Assembly: GCA_022641835.1 (NCBI GenBank)
Contig: CP048717.1
Location: forward strand, 1,178,001-1,242,000
DNA length: 64,000 bases
Direction: 5' to 3'
Origin: Petasospora fabianii
Lineage: Eukaryota; Ascomycota; Saccharomycetes; Phaffomycetales; Wickerhamomycetaceae
The position numbers and the translations under genes were made by a program. Below the pieces are notes generated by a model. That model did no database searches. It was not told where the DNA came from and saw nothing but the letters and a program-made list of their open reading frames with translations. Shown piece by piece: positions 32,609 to 42,163 of the stretch; position 1 is the stretch's first letter, and each line of letters begins with the position of its first letter.

Positions 32609-33688
32609 ATGAACGAGCACAAAGATAACGTTACAAAGATGACAAAGCCAGATTCTACAGAGCAGCCACAGGTGCTTTCCGAAGAGCAATTCAAGCAAGA
32701 AGTTGTCTCGCTATACACTGATGTAATTGGTGAGAAGGTTGGTGGCAGTATCCTTGCCTTCTCTGATGAGTGGTTTGCCGCTGCTGAGAACCTTATCAAG
32801 CCAAAGCCACCGATCAGAGATGCCACGAGATTCACCTATGCCGGTGCCTGGTATGATGGTTGGGAGACTCGCAGACACAACACTGACGAGGCCGACTGGG
32901 TCATCTTTAAACTCGGAGTGTCTAGCGCAAAACTCATTGGATGTGAGGTGGACACAGCTTTCTTCAACGGTAACCACGCTCCAGCTATCTCTGTTGAGGC
33001 TGTAAGACTTGGCGATCAGGACGAGAAAGAAGTTGACTGGAATCAAGTCAATTGGGAGACAGTCATTGCTCAGACCGAGTGTGGTCCTTCCCAGAGACAC
33101 TTCTTTAAGAACGAGAACCTCACCGAGAAGGCTTACACTCATGCAAGACTCAGAATGTACCCAGACGGTGGTATTGCCAGATTCAGACTCTATGGTGAAG
33201 TGGTGCCGAACTTGGCCCAGATCACATCCAACTCTACAATTGACTTGGCCTCCGTCGGGTACGGTGGTGTCGCTGTTAAGTGGTCCGACCAACACTTTGG
33301 AACAGCTGATAACTTGCTGCTCCCAGGTCGTGGTATCGACATGAGTGACGGTTGGGAGACGAAGAGATCGAGAACCCCGGGACACGTTGATTGGGTCATC
33401 ATTAAGCTTGGATCTAAGTGTAAAATCAGTGAAATTGTCGTGGACACTGCTCACTTTAGAGGTAACTTCCCACAAAAAGTGTCCCTCCACGGGCTCAACA
33501 CTACAGCTAAGGTTCCAGAATACGATGACAAGTCCTGGGTCCCACTTGTTGAACCTTCCAAGACCAGTGCTGACAAAGAACATTCTTTCAAGGAGTTCAA
33601 GAATGACGGAGAATTCACTCATGTACTCCTCACCATCATCCCAGATGGTGGAGTCAAGAGAGTTAGAGTCTTCGGTACAATTGCATAA
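32609..33688 (+). CDS. DAL2: Allantoicase
   Basis: Hydrolyses allantoate to urea and ureidoglycolate in purine nitrogen recovery. The 359-aa protein shows the two tandem allantoicase jelly-roll repeats: repeat 1 with YDGWETRRHNTDEADWVIFKLG and VDTAFFNGNHAP, and repeat 2 with SDGWETKRSRTPGHVDWVIIKLG and VDTAHFRGNFPQ, each ending in a YPDGG or IPDGG R-rich strand. Length is normal for the family. An N-terminal ~25-residue hydrophilic extension precedes the first repeat. No other allantoin gene is in the window, unlike the DAL cluster of S. cerevisiae. Confidence 0.96.
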   Translation: MNEHKDNVTKMTKPDSTEQPQVLSEEQFKQEVVSLYTDVIGEKVGGSILAFSDEWFAAAENLIKPKPPIRDATRFTYAGAWYDGWETRRHNTDEADWVIFKLGVSSAKLIGCEVDTAFFNGNHAPAISVEAVRLGDQDEKEVDWNQVNWETVIAQTECGPSQRHFFKNENLTEKAYTHARLRMYPDGGIARFRLYGEVVPNLAQITSNSTIDLASVGYGGVAVKWSDQHFGTADNLLLPGRGIDMSDGWETKRSRTPGHVDWVIIKLGSKCKISEIVVDTAHFRGNFPQKVSLHGLNTTAKVPEYDDKSWVPLVEPSKTSADKEHSFKEFKNDGEFTHVLLTIIPDGGVKRVRVFGTIA

Positions 33689-33922
33689 ACTTGATCTATC
33701 TTCAATTCTTTAATAACAACATTGCACTTTTTTCCTATATCTGTCTCTGTAGATCCTACTATATCTCTTTAGTTGCAAGAAGTCCAATCTCCGACGGCAT
33801 GCCGTCGGCTCATCCCAGCCGAAACCCCATAGAGAAAAAAAAATCATATCCTCGGACTTCACTAATTGGGGCAGTTCTGATTTCTTTTGTTTAGATAACG
33901 GACACTTCTTAATTTATCATCC

Positions 33923-34810
33923 ATGGATAAGCTGGTGCATAATCTGAGGCAAAGAGTGCCCATATCCGAGCTTGAGGTTCCAAATGAGCTCGATTCACAA
34001 CGTCTCCTCGATACACTAGCCACCATCACCACCGTCAACCCACATTATGTAAAGTCTTTCTTCTCCACACGGCTGTTTGAAGATCCACAAGTTGATCAAG
34101 ATGAGTACTATGAGCTCTTTAGTGAAGTCATCATAAGCAAACCTCTCAATCCGACAGAACACGATTTTATTGAATACACTATCGGAGATACACAAGTCAT
34201 CATTAGGGAGACCCCACGCATCATCAGTGGAGCAGGCACAACGGGACTACGAACATGGGAAGCCGCACTCTATCTCACCAAGTTTCTCCTAACTGAATAT
34301 AGATTCCAACTGGAAAACAAATCGATTCTCGAACTGGGGACAGGTACAGGACTCGTGTCACTTGCACTTATCAAGTCCATACGTTTCAAGAAACTCATGA
34401 TAACAGATGGTGATTCGACACTGATAGAGGCCCTATCGTATAACTTCAGGGCCAATCAGATCAACATTGAAAAGGACATTCGTGTATCGTGTCGCTCTCT
34501 GTGGTGGGGACAAGATACTCCACCTGCATCCGACATCATTGTCGCTGCTGATGTGACGTATGATTCTGATGTGATTCCATCGTTAGTGGCTTGTATAGAA
34601 GATGGATTGAAGAATGGTGCAAAGGAGGCAATTATCGCTGCTACAATCAGGAATGAGGATACCATTAAGACATTCGATAACGTCTTAACGGCCAGAAGTC
34701 TATCTTGGGAAGTTATCAATAAAGTGAAGAGGCCAGGTGAATTGAATGGTGAAGACCTTTGGTATTCAAAAGTTACACCTGAGATTCGTATTTATAGAAT
34801 TAGCATATAA
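33923..34810 (+). CDS. EFM3: Efm3-like protein-lysine methyltransferase (eEF2 methyltransferase family)
   Basis: 295-aa seven-beta-strand SAM-dependent methyltransferase of the METTL21/FAM86 group. The N-terminal half carries family-specific features (HYVKSFFSTRLFED; SGAGTTGLRTWEAALYLTKFLL). SAM motif I is ILELGTGTGLVSLAL near residue 134, followed by TDGD (motif II) and IIVAADVTYDSDVIPSLV (post-motif region). The TGLRTWEAA and VTYD motifs are typical of the FAM86/Efm3 branch, which methylates a lysine of elongation factor 2. The other candidate is a sister protein methyltransferase. It lies 235 bp after DAL2 on the same strand. Confidence 0.77.
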   Translation: MDKLVHNLRQRVPISELEVPNELDSQRLLDTLATITTVNPHYVKSFFSTRLFEDPQVDQDEYYELFSEVIISKPLNPTEHDFIEYTIGDTQVIIRETPRIISGAGTTGLRTWEAALYLTKFLLTEYRFQLENKSILELGTGTGLVSLALIKSIRFKKLMITDGDSTLIEALSYNFRANQINIEKDIRVSCRSLWWGQDTPPASDIIVAADVTYDSDVIPSLVACIEDGLKNGAKEAIIAATIRNEDTIKTFDNVLTARSLSWEVINKVKRPGELNGEDLWYSKVTPEIRIYRISI

Positions 34811-34853
34811 AAAACATCATTAGCATCGTTAAATTCATTGTTATGGATTGGTA

Positions 34854-35687
34854 TTAGTCGTTACGTGTTGATGGTATACGAAACCTGCGTCGGAAAGACC
34901 TAGCTGCCGCTGGTGCCCTATCTGCCCAATCTTCTTCTTTAAAGAAATAATGAAGTTCTTCAAGGAAACTCATCCTCTGATTGAAGAAGTAAACGGGATT
35001 AATGATCTCTGTAACGACGCCGTTCTTCTTAAGATAGACCCTTGTACTTTCAACAAACTCGTCATCAAGGACATAACCTTCGACTGGTTCAAAAGATCCT
35101 AGTCTTCGATTGTAATTAGTCTTGGGACAATCCAAAAGTGTTAGATATGCGACGTAGTATGAGTGCAGCCTATCTAAATTTAATCCAATACAATCGTCAG
35201 TCAGGGCATCAAGAGTAACTTCATGAGGATGGTGTTTGATGATGTTCTCTTTAACAAAATAGCATCCGTCCCAGGTTAACCTTCTCCTCGTATCATCCAA
35301 GTACTTGGAACAGACACTGATAAGCATGTTGGAGAAAGTCTTAAGCACGGGGATACTCCAATAAAACCATGCATCATCATAGTTCCCTTCATCTTCACTC
35401 TCGTTAAGAATGAGATCAAGGTCATCGTCGGAAGAATATGCATTGGTCCCCACAAGCCGTACCGTTTGGCCTTCAATTAGAGACTCCTGATCATCACTCT
35501 CATCATCTGAGTTGATTAATATAGCCTCATTAGGATCATCTTCACTAAGAACTTCAACCACTTCATACTCCTCAGGTTCTTCATCAAGGTCAATAACGTC
35601 CAGCTTGTCAATATTGATCGGAGTGTCTCTGTTTCCCCCTGGCTTCTGTACTCTAATGTGTCCTATCCCGAGTGGATTTCTCCCCAT
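34854..35687 (-). CDS. Acidic protein of unknown function with SUMO-interaction-like motifs
   Basis: 277 aa; I do not recognise the family. Residues 28-66 hold three short hydrophobic clusters flanked by acids: VIDLDEE (31-37), VVEVLSEDD (43-51) and ILINSDDES (56-64), which look like SUMO-interacting motifs. A second acidic stretch (SSDDDLDL ... NESEDEG) follows at about 84-100. The C-terminal two thirds appear folded and rich in aromatic residues (DAWFYWSIPVL, LHSYYVAYLTLLDCP, NPVYFFNQRMSFLEELHYFF) and end in a basic tail (RSFRRRFRIPSTRND). No RING, zinc finger or transmembrane segment is seen. It is convergent with EFM3, 43 bp away. A nuclear role is only a guess. Confidence 0.7.
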   Translation of the reverse strand: MGRNPLGIGHIRVQKPGGNRDTPINIDKLDVIDLDEEPEEYEVVEVLSEDDPNEAILINSDDESDDQESLIEGQTVRLVGTNAYSSDDDLDLILNESEDEGNYDDAWFYWSIPVLKTFSNMLISVCSKYLDDTRRRLTWDGCYFVKENIIKHHPHEVTLDALTDDCIGLNLDRLHSYYVAYLTLLDCPKTNYNRRLGSFEPVEGYVLDDEFVESTRVYLKKNGVVTEIINPVYFFNQRMSFLEELHYFFKEEDWADRAPAAARSFRRRFRIPSTRND

Positions 35688-35945
35688 GATCAGTTTCTCT
35701 GAGTGACATAGAGATCATACACTTTCTTACCCCAAAGATATAATCTGTCCTAAGAGAAGAAGACAAAGCGCGCGTTTCGCCTCCAGGTTTTAATAAGTAG
35801 AGTTGCCCCAGTAACAACCTAAAAATGTAAACAAACTAAAGATTAACCGCTGAGACTTGTAAACACACAACTTCACCTTTTCTTTACCGCCAGCGCTACA
35901 GAGACTTGTAGTTTAGAACTGAACTATTACTAATCAAGTGATACA

Positions 35946-37166
35946 ATGAGTGTGCCTCTCCGTGAGCTCAACAAGGAGAATAACAGTTCTGATCCACATG
36001 GTCCCGTAAAGGTTACCGATACCGCTAGGCTCGAGCGGCTATACGCCGAACAGGTTTCTCGATCTCAGGAGGCACAGCATGAACAGGAGAGATTAGAGGT
36101 TGAAATGTTGGTGAAGGAGAGACAGTTGCTCGAGTGCAAGAACAGTTTGATGAAGGCCAATGAGACGAATAAGCATATGGCGGAAAAATTCCGTGCAGAT
36201 GTGGAGTTCTTGGAGCACGAGTTGGCTCATTATAAGGAAAGAGAGATGGTGCTGTTGAAACAGGTTGAGAAACAAAAAGCTGAGATGCAAGTGCTAAAGA
36301 AAAGCATTGCTGAGAAGGATGATGAGATGGTGAGTTTGAATCAAGAGCTTGAAGAGATGTTGATTGAGTTGCAGAATAGAAGCTCCAGTGACAAGTCTAT
36401 TCGGGTCGATCAATCTTCATTGTGTTTTGAAGGAGATGAATCACTAGATCTTCAAACTCCATCTTCTAGAAACCACTTGGGTGACTCTGATGACGAGCTA
36501 TATGATACCAATGATATATTACTGGATAACGAAGAGCTTGGGGAGCTTTCGGAAGATGAAGAAGATGAGGACAATGTTGGTATGGACTCAATATCACTGA
36601 CAACTGAACTGAGTATAAAGCTTGAACAGAAGGACACTGCATTGAAGAAGTTACAATTTGAGATCAAATCATTGAAAAATGAAAAAACTCAACTCTACAA
36701 CTACGTGAATAAGCTCTTGAAAAACCAGCCAACCCCAGACCAAAACGATATCCTCAAACAAAAGTTAGTACATCGCAAGATCTTGAGAGCTGTATCCATC
36801 AACGCAGTACGTGACACATTGCATGAAAAGACTTCTACATCAATTCCAAAGGTAGCTTCAAACAGATACAACTCTAAGCGTGTGATGTCTAATTTTGTTA
36901 ACTTGAAGTCATATAAGTACGATAAGACGATGGCGAAGAGAAGTTATATGATGCGTAACTCTTTCTCCACCAACAGTGACGATGAAGACAGTGAGGACGA
37001 CATGGATGACGAGCTTACACTTGAGAGATTCATGCTAGGATACACAGTTGTTGGTGCTTTCACGCCTTCCAAGAACCAAAAGAGAATCATATCTCAAACA
37101 CCACTCCATCTTATCTTGAAAAGGGCCAAGCAAACGGAGGGAGATCTAGACCTTAACGTCGATTGA
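35946..37166 (+). CDS. Coiled-coil protein of unknown function with N-terminal KEN motif
   Basis: 406 aa, not recognised. A long predicted coiled coil spans about residues 28-145 (heptad-like ELAHYKEREMVLLKQVEKQKAEM). An acidic segment follows at about 190-215 (ELGELSEDEEDEDN), then a second coil at about 220-262 and a C-terminal region with TFMLGYTVVGAFTP-like hydrophobic character after another acidic run (DDEDSEDDMDDE). Residues 10-12 are KEN within LNKENN, a possible APC/C degron, and RLERL (29-33) could serve as a minimal D-box. Spindle, kinetochore or bud-neck coiled-coil proteins have this kind of layout, but no assignment is made. It is transcribed away from the acidic-protein gene. 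Confidence 0.7.
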   Translation: MSVPLRELNKENNSSDPHGPVKVTDTARLERLYAEQVSRSQEAQHEQERLEVEMLVKERQLLECKNSLMKANETNKHMAEKFRADVEFLEHELAHYKEREMVLLKQVEKQKAEMQVLKKSIAEKDDEMVSLNQELEEMLIELQNRSSSDKSIRVDQSSLCFEGDESLDLQTPSSRNHLGDSDDELYDTNDILLDNEELGELSEDEEDEDNVGMDSISLTTELSIKLEQKDTALKKLQFEIKSLKNEKTQLYNYVNKLLKNQPTPDQNDILKQKLVHRKILRAVSINAVRDTLHEKTSTSIPKVASNRYNSKRVMSNFVNLKSYKYDKTMAKRSYMMRNSFSTNSDDEDSEDDMDDELTLERFMLGYTVVGAFTPSKNQKRIISQTPLHLILKRAKQTEGDLDLNVD

Positions 37167-37293
37167 CTACAGGTTAGTTTATTATACGATTTTATGACTT
37201 CACTAACGGCTACATGTAGAAAATGATCACAGGGCATATTGGCCCTTTTATACTCTTCGTTTACACACTCCTGAATTAAGCAACCCAATCAAA

Positions 37294-39450
37294 TCATTCA
37301 GATATGAGATCTGGTGCATACTTCTTCAACAATGGCTCTGCAGTCTCCTTCAAGTCTTCATTATTCTTGTACAGATCATGCAAGATATCAACACAAGCCT
37401 GTTTGACTGGTGGTCTGAACATGATTAAGAATTGTAACGATTGGAATCCCAATGTTGATCTCTGCGGATCGATACAAAGAGATCTGATCCTAGAGACCAA
37501 GTCAGCGTTCAAATATGGCAAGTCAGAAATCAAACGAATGAACAACTTTCTATCACCAGCTTCCAAGAATGGAATCATAGTATCAAATACACGAGCAGCC
37601 CATTGGACATAAAGTGGTGTCTCAACTGGAGTAGTTTCATTCTTATCTTTCTTCTTCGCATTGATAGTGAACTCACTATACCACTCCTCATTCAGCCATT
37701 CAATGAGAATCTCAATACGTTCATGCCAATTCTCAAGAACGTATTGGAAGATTGCCTCCCTAATTTGATCTGCCATCGAGTTATCAGACTCGGAGGTGTG
37801 CATACCACGAGTCGCAAGACGAGTGAGGAGAACGACCCAAGATGTCTTCTCCCAATCATTAATTGCCACTTGAGTTATCTTAGCGGATGCATTGGCATTT
37901 TCTGTGTGAAGGTTGAATGAAGAGATGGATTTGTCGTCAGCGGGGAGGTTGGCTAACTTGAAGAAATTTTGAATGATAAGATTCAAATGTTTCTTCTTCT
38001 GTTCTTCGTTCAATTTCTCAGGAGCTGGAAGGACAAAAGTGGAATCAAGGTTTATGTCAGCACCAGCTTCTTCAGCAACAGCTTCGCTTTGAAGAATTGC
38101 AGCATTATCAGCATCATCATTCTCGAGAATTTGCTCCTCTTTCACTTCAGCTTTGACTTGTGGTGGCACACTTCCTGGTGCACCACCGGCCTTTGCAGTA
38201 AGATCTGTATAACGAGCAGAGACAATAGACAATGCTGTAATGAGTTTAGTTGTATCTGTTCGTGAAATGGCAGCAATGCAGATATTTGCCAAAGTTGGTG
38301 CAGGTATCTGTGTGACGTCAAAGTTTATCAATGGATCATTATCATCAATCAATTGATATACCGAAGTCATGGACTTGTCATCGACTGTGAGCACATCTCT
38401 AGCGAAAGGATTTGTAGGATCAACTTTCATCTTCTTACGAAACTTATCACCTGGAAGGTTGGTCATAATACCTTTACGTTTTTGCTCCACCATTTTCGAA
38501 TCAATTTGAGACACCATCTTTGTGAATGTGGAATGTTGTGGGATCTGTGCTGTAATGATTCCTGCTCTTATGCAGTAATTTAATGCATTCTTGATTGCAC
38601 GTTCCATAAAACGACGACCCAATTTGTAACGTAGTGTTGAATGTGATGCATGTTGATACTTTGAGTCGAGATCGATAGCTGCAATGGCAGCAAAGACACG
38701 AGATGCAAGATGTCTGCGTTTTTGAATGATATAGACGAGGTTCTCTAGTACAGCAACAAATGTCTCAGAGACAAGAAATTCTTCTTTATCGAAGAAATTG
38801 ACAAGGACATCAAAGAGACCGTTTCCTTCAGCTTCGAGATGACTCTTTCTTAACACGGCATGCGAATCGTTCAATTTCGACACAGAGATTCCATCAGAAT
38901 CTGTCGGTGATCCTCTACGACGTGGATCTGCCACTGTTGGAGGTGATGTTTGTATCGTAATGACACGAGCGATGAACTTGGTAGCTGCGACACGAGCACC
39001 AATGGAACGGAACTTATCTGTATCGTTACCATTTGGCGTAAGTGGGTAAGGTGTGTTCCATTGTGTAATGATTGAATGTTTCAAACTTGTCATTTGAGAC
39101 CATAAATGATCATCTGAGATCTTTGCAACTAGATCGAACACCATATCGTACATGCTTGTGGCAGCTAGGACGACATTCTTGTATACGGTAACGTCCTGTA
39201 CTTTAGATAACGTGATCAAAGATGGAAGAACGGTCTTGCAGATGTCCTGTCTATTGGAGAAGCTAAACTCCTTGGCCTCTGGTGAGAGTACATCGCAAAA
39301 AAACTGAGAACACCACTGTTGCACTTGGAGAAACGTTGTAGTGTCTCCCATGGTACACACCGCCTGAGCAACCTGCGACAGCGTCTCCGGCTGGGAAAAC
39401 GCCATCTGTCTAGCCTGCTGAAGACCAGCAATGACCTGCTCTGCGGACAT
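37294..39450 (-). CDS. PTA1: Cleavage/polyadenylation factor subunit Pta1 (symplekin)
   Basis: Scaffold subunit of the CPF complex for pre-mRNA 3'-end formation. The start is taken at MSAEQVIAGLQQARQMA (39450), which aligns with MSSAEMEQLLQAKTLAM of S. cerevisiae Pta1; the frame runs 27 codons further up to another ATG at 39531. The product is 718 aa (S. cerevisiae 785). The N-terminal HEAT-repeat half includes LVAKISDDHLWSQMTSLKHSI and VLRKSHLEAEGNGLFDVLVNFF. The C-terminal symplekin region holds IEWLNEEWYSEF, RLISDLPYLN and STLGFQSLQFLIMFRPPV, nearly identical to yeast. Divergent from ATP18. Confidence 0.94.
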   Translation of the reverse strand: MSAEQVIAGLQQARQMAFSQPETLSQVAQAVCTMGDTTTFLQVQQWCSQFFCDVLSPEAKEFSFSNRQDICKTVLPSLITLSKVQDVTVYKNVVLAATSMYDMVFDLVAKISDDHLWSQMTSLKHSIITQWNTPYPLTPNGNDTDKFRSIGARVAATKFIARVITIQTSPPTVADPRRRGSPTDSDGISVSKLNDSHAVLRKSHLEAEGNGLFDVLVNFFDKEEFLVSETFVAVLENLVYIIQKRRHLASRVFAAIAAIDLDSKYQHASHSTLRYKLGRRFMERAIKNALNYCIRAGIITAQIPQHSTFTKMVSQIDSKMVEQKRKGIMTNLPGDKFRKKMKVDPTNPFARDVLTVDDKSMTSVYQLIDDNDPLINFDVTQIPAPTLANICIAAISRTDTTKLITALSIVSARYTDLTAKAGGAPGSVPPQVKAEVKEEQILENDDADNAAILQSEAVAEEAGADINLDSTFVLPAPEKLNEEQKKKHLNLIIQNFFKLANLPADDKSISSFNLHTENANASAKITQVAINDWEKTSWVVLLTRLATRGMHTSESDNSMADQIREAIFQYVLENWHERIEILIEWLNEEWYSEFTINAKKKDKNETTPVETPLYVQWAARVFDTMIPFLEAGDRKLFIRLISDLPYLNADLVSRIRSLCIDPQRSTLGFQSLQFLIMFRPPVKQACVDILHDLYKNNEDLKETAEPLLKKYAPDLISE

Positions 39451-39757
39451 ACTGCACAAGAAAAAAGAGGAAACTCTGGTGCCAATGGCCCGTGGTGTGT
39501 GTATTAGTTGAGGTCCAAGTTCTAAAGCCATTAATTAGAACATGATCAGCTCTGTTCGGAGTGACTGACATATACGCCTATACAGGGTAATACTCAGCAT
39601 GAGAAGAGTCCGCGAATAACACGAGTTCGCGAAACCCAAGGCGGCGCCTCCGATTCGCCAGCAAAAAAAACACGCCCAAGACTACTTAGAAGGACACCCA
39701 TGGGTTCCCCCAGTAGATCTTTTGTATACACATACATCGTCTAGTCTATCAATCACA

Positions 39758-39943
39758 ATGGCTGCCTTGAAGAGATTCCCAACCCCAATGCTTAAGCCAC
39801 TCTGGCCATTCTTCGTCGGTGGTGTTATCGTTTACTGGGGTGTCGGTAAGGCCGCTGACGCTTCTGCCAGTACTTCCGAGTTTATCAACGACCCAAGAAA
39901 CCCACGTTTCGCTAGAGGTGAGAAGCCAGTTGAGTTGAAGTGA
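39758..39943 (+). CDS. ATP18: ATP synthase subunit j (Atp18)
   Basis: 61-aa mitochondrial inner-membrane subunit of the F1Fo ATP synthase. MAALKRFPTPMLKPLWPFFVGGVIVYWGVGKAAD gives one transmembrane segment, and the C-terminal EFINDPRNPRFARGEKPVE matches yeast Atp18 (EFINDPRNPRFAKGGKFVE). The frame is open further upstream, but the family N terminus fixes the ATG at 39758. Codon choice is biased as in highly expressed genes. Confidence 0.97.
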   Translation: MAALKRFPTPMLKPLWPFFVGGVIVYWGVGKAADASASTSEFINDPRNPRFARGEKPVELK

Positions 39944-40552
39944 GAAACATTGAGTTTGACTCCCATATAAATTGATCCCCATTGACTACGCTTTGTCCTG
40001 GTACTATGCTCGTTGTTGACGATGAGTATTGTGGTTGGCCATGTGTTCCCTTGACGGATCGGGAGGAATTCATATTCACTACATGCTTACGATAAACAAT
40101 TAAAAAAAGAACCTATCCCCCTTCTCCCATTTCAATCTACACGAAACGAGATTTTGACATCACATGCACACATATATTACATCTACCGGCTTTCTCCTTT
40201 ATCATATACATGGCTAGACCATATTTGTCCAACTGGAGTTGTTGGAGTAGTGGGTTATATATATGGGTGTTCACGAAAGTACACGCCATTATCTTTGATA
40301 CACGAAATTATTTGCAAACTTATCACTTTAGTAGTCTTACAATTGAGGTGTAGATCTATTAACAGCTATCCCCCGCAATGGTTGCAGAAGGCGTATAAGT
40401 CTATTACTCTACAATCAATCATCAAACAAAGATTATTCTATTAGCGATTGAATAACATGACATTAGCACACATCGCCGATTTTGTATCTTCATTGTACAA
40501 AAAGTAAGAATAAATCAACAAAAGGTGGGAAACATTACACACCGGACACTTT
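39944..40552. other. 609-bp spacer between convergent ATP18 and ENT3
   Basis: This is long for a space between two 3' ends in this window. It contains a 96-codon frame (40154-40444, plus strand) without any family resemblance and with unbiased composition. AT-rich stretches occur around 40090 and 40250. I found no convincing snoRNA boxes or tRNA. Confidence 0.45.
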
Positions 40553-41782
40553 TTAGAAGTCTAACAAGTTAATCTCACCACCGTTATTAGCTGGAGTAGA
40601 TGTGGAAGAAGATGGTTTAGCAGCTGGTGATGGAGCTGGGGCAGAAGAAGTCAAACTTGGCTTCTTCTCATGAGCCTTAGTGGCAGCTGTAGAGAACAAG
40701 GAGGAGAAAGCGTCCTGCTTAGCTGGAGCAGCAGCAGGACCAGAGGAGAATGAAGATGTTTGAGTTGGACCGGAAGAGAAAGAGGTGAAATCTCCAAAGG
40801 AGTTGTCAGCTGCAGCAGTGGTGTTGGTAACAGGTTGTTGGTTGTAAAGACTTGATAAGTTGTTTGTGATTGGAGTAGTGGTTGTTATAGGCTGGACTGA
40901 AGATTGGAAGTCACCAAATTCATCAAAGTCATCATTATTGGTAGCCTGTGTTGATTGTGGAGCTTGAGCTGATGTTGAAGTCGGTTCATCGAATGAAAAG
41001 AGATCAACTTCAACTGGCTTTGCTGGAACAGGTTTGCTACTTGAAGCAACTCTTCTGTTTGTTCTAGATGGGTTAGCAGGTGCTGGGGTGGCAGAAGAAG
41101 AAGAATCACCATCAACGTCATACTCTTCATAATCTTTCTTACCAGCTGCCCTCGTCTCTTCAAATCTTTGACCATAAACACCACCATCACCAAAGATACG
41201 ACCTTCATAGGTACCGTATTCATCATACTGTGAAGCAGAACCCACCGAGGCAGATGCAGTTCCACCAGCGGAACCTTGGAACTTCTTTGCATTCTCACGT
41301 GCCTTCTTTCTGTCCTGTCTCAACTGTGAATCATTGTTCAAGAGTTCAGTAAGAGCCTTAGATTTGGTTCTAACGTTAATACCTTGATCTCTTCCCTGTG
41401 AATCGATGTAATGGAAAGATTTAAGCATTGTGATGAGTGAAACATTAGCACGAGCATCATCAACAAATCTTTCAGAACCGTTCTTGATAAGGTATTCGAG
41501 CAATTGAAGCGCTTTGTAAATCTGACGCCATTCATTAGCGGCCTTCTCGGTGAATCTTCTAAAGATCATACCAATGATCTCCTCACGTTCACGATAATTG
41601 TATGTTCCAGCAGCAATCTGTTGCATTAAAGTCGAAGAGGCACCCCATGGTTCGTTGTTCGTGGCCTCTCTCACCTTGGCTTCCATCTCGGTGTAGTTGT
41701 ACACAACGTTTTGAGCCTTGCGCACATACGCCTTGACGTCATAAAGTGAAACGTTCTTAAGTTGTTTCTTAATCTCGTCCAT
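40553..41782 (-). CDS. ENT3: Epsin-like clathrin adaptor Ent3
   Basis: 409 aa. The ENTH domain spans about residues 1-140: LYDVKAYVRKAQNVVYNYTEMEAKVREATNNEPWGASSTLM and FRRFTEKAANEWRQIYKALQLLEYL, almost identical to S. cerevisiae Ent3. The rest is disordered and Ala/Ser/Thr/Pro-rich. It carries acidic-Phe motifs (DDFDEFGDFQS, NSFGDFTSF) of the kind that bind gamma-ear domains of GGA and AP-1 adaptors, and ends INLLDF. It acts in TGN-endosome traffic. The start at 41782 (MDEIKKQLKNVSLYD) follows the family rather than the longer frame. Confidence 0.93.
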   Translation of the reverse strand: MDEIKKQLKNVSLYDVKAYVRKAQNVVYNYTEMEAKVREATNNEPWGASSTLMQQIAAGTYNYREREEIIGMIFRRFTEKAANEWRQIYKALQLLEYLIKNGSERFVDDARANVSLITMLKSFHYIDSQGRDQGINVRTKSKALTELLNNDSQLRQDRKKARENAKKFQGSAGGTASASVGSASQYDEYGTYEGRIFGDGGVYGQRFEETRAAGKKDYEEYDVDGDSSSSATPAPANPSRTNRRVASSSKPVPAKPVEVDLFSFDEPTSTSAQAPQSTQATNNDDFDEFGDFQSSVQPITTTTPITNNLSSLYNQQPVTNTTAAADNSFGDFTSFSSGPTQTSSFSSGPAAAPAKQDAFSSLFSTAATKAHEKKPSLTSSAPAPSPAAKPSSSTSTPANNGGEINLLDF

Positions 41783-42163
41783 ATTGACAAATGTACTCCG
41801 AATGGCTAAACACAAATAGTGTCTTAGGAGAAGACACACTGATCCCAAACTTACGCCCGCCTCCTCCGAATTTTGATTTCTTATTTCGATCGCGAAATGA
41901 CCGAATCCTCCGAGACCTTCGAACCCCCGAGAAATCTATTTCTTTTTGCCCTTTCTGATCCGGACCCCATTAGCCGATATTTTCCGTAGTTTTATGTAGT
42001 GTTATGTCTGGTATCTCGGGTGGGGTCTCTAGCCCCAAAGAGTGAGACGACTGTGGGTCCTCAAAGACCCAGACTCACCATCAGTACTATTCGCACCCGG
42101 GAACTACGGCTCTATCTATTGATTGAGTAATCGTATACCTATACATAAGTACTAGGTATATAT

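Noticed and set aside
40154-40444. 96-codon frame between ATP18 and ENT3
   Set aside because: Hydrophobic, AT-derived sequence with no family resemblance; a chance frame is more likely.
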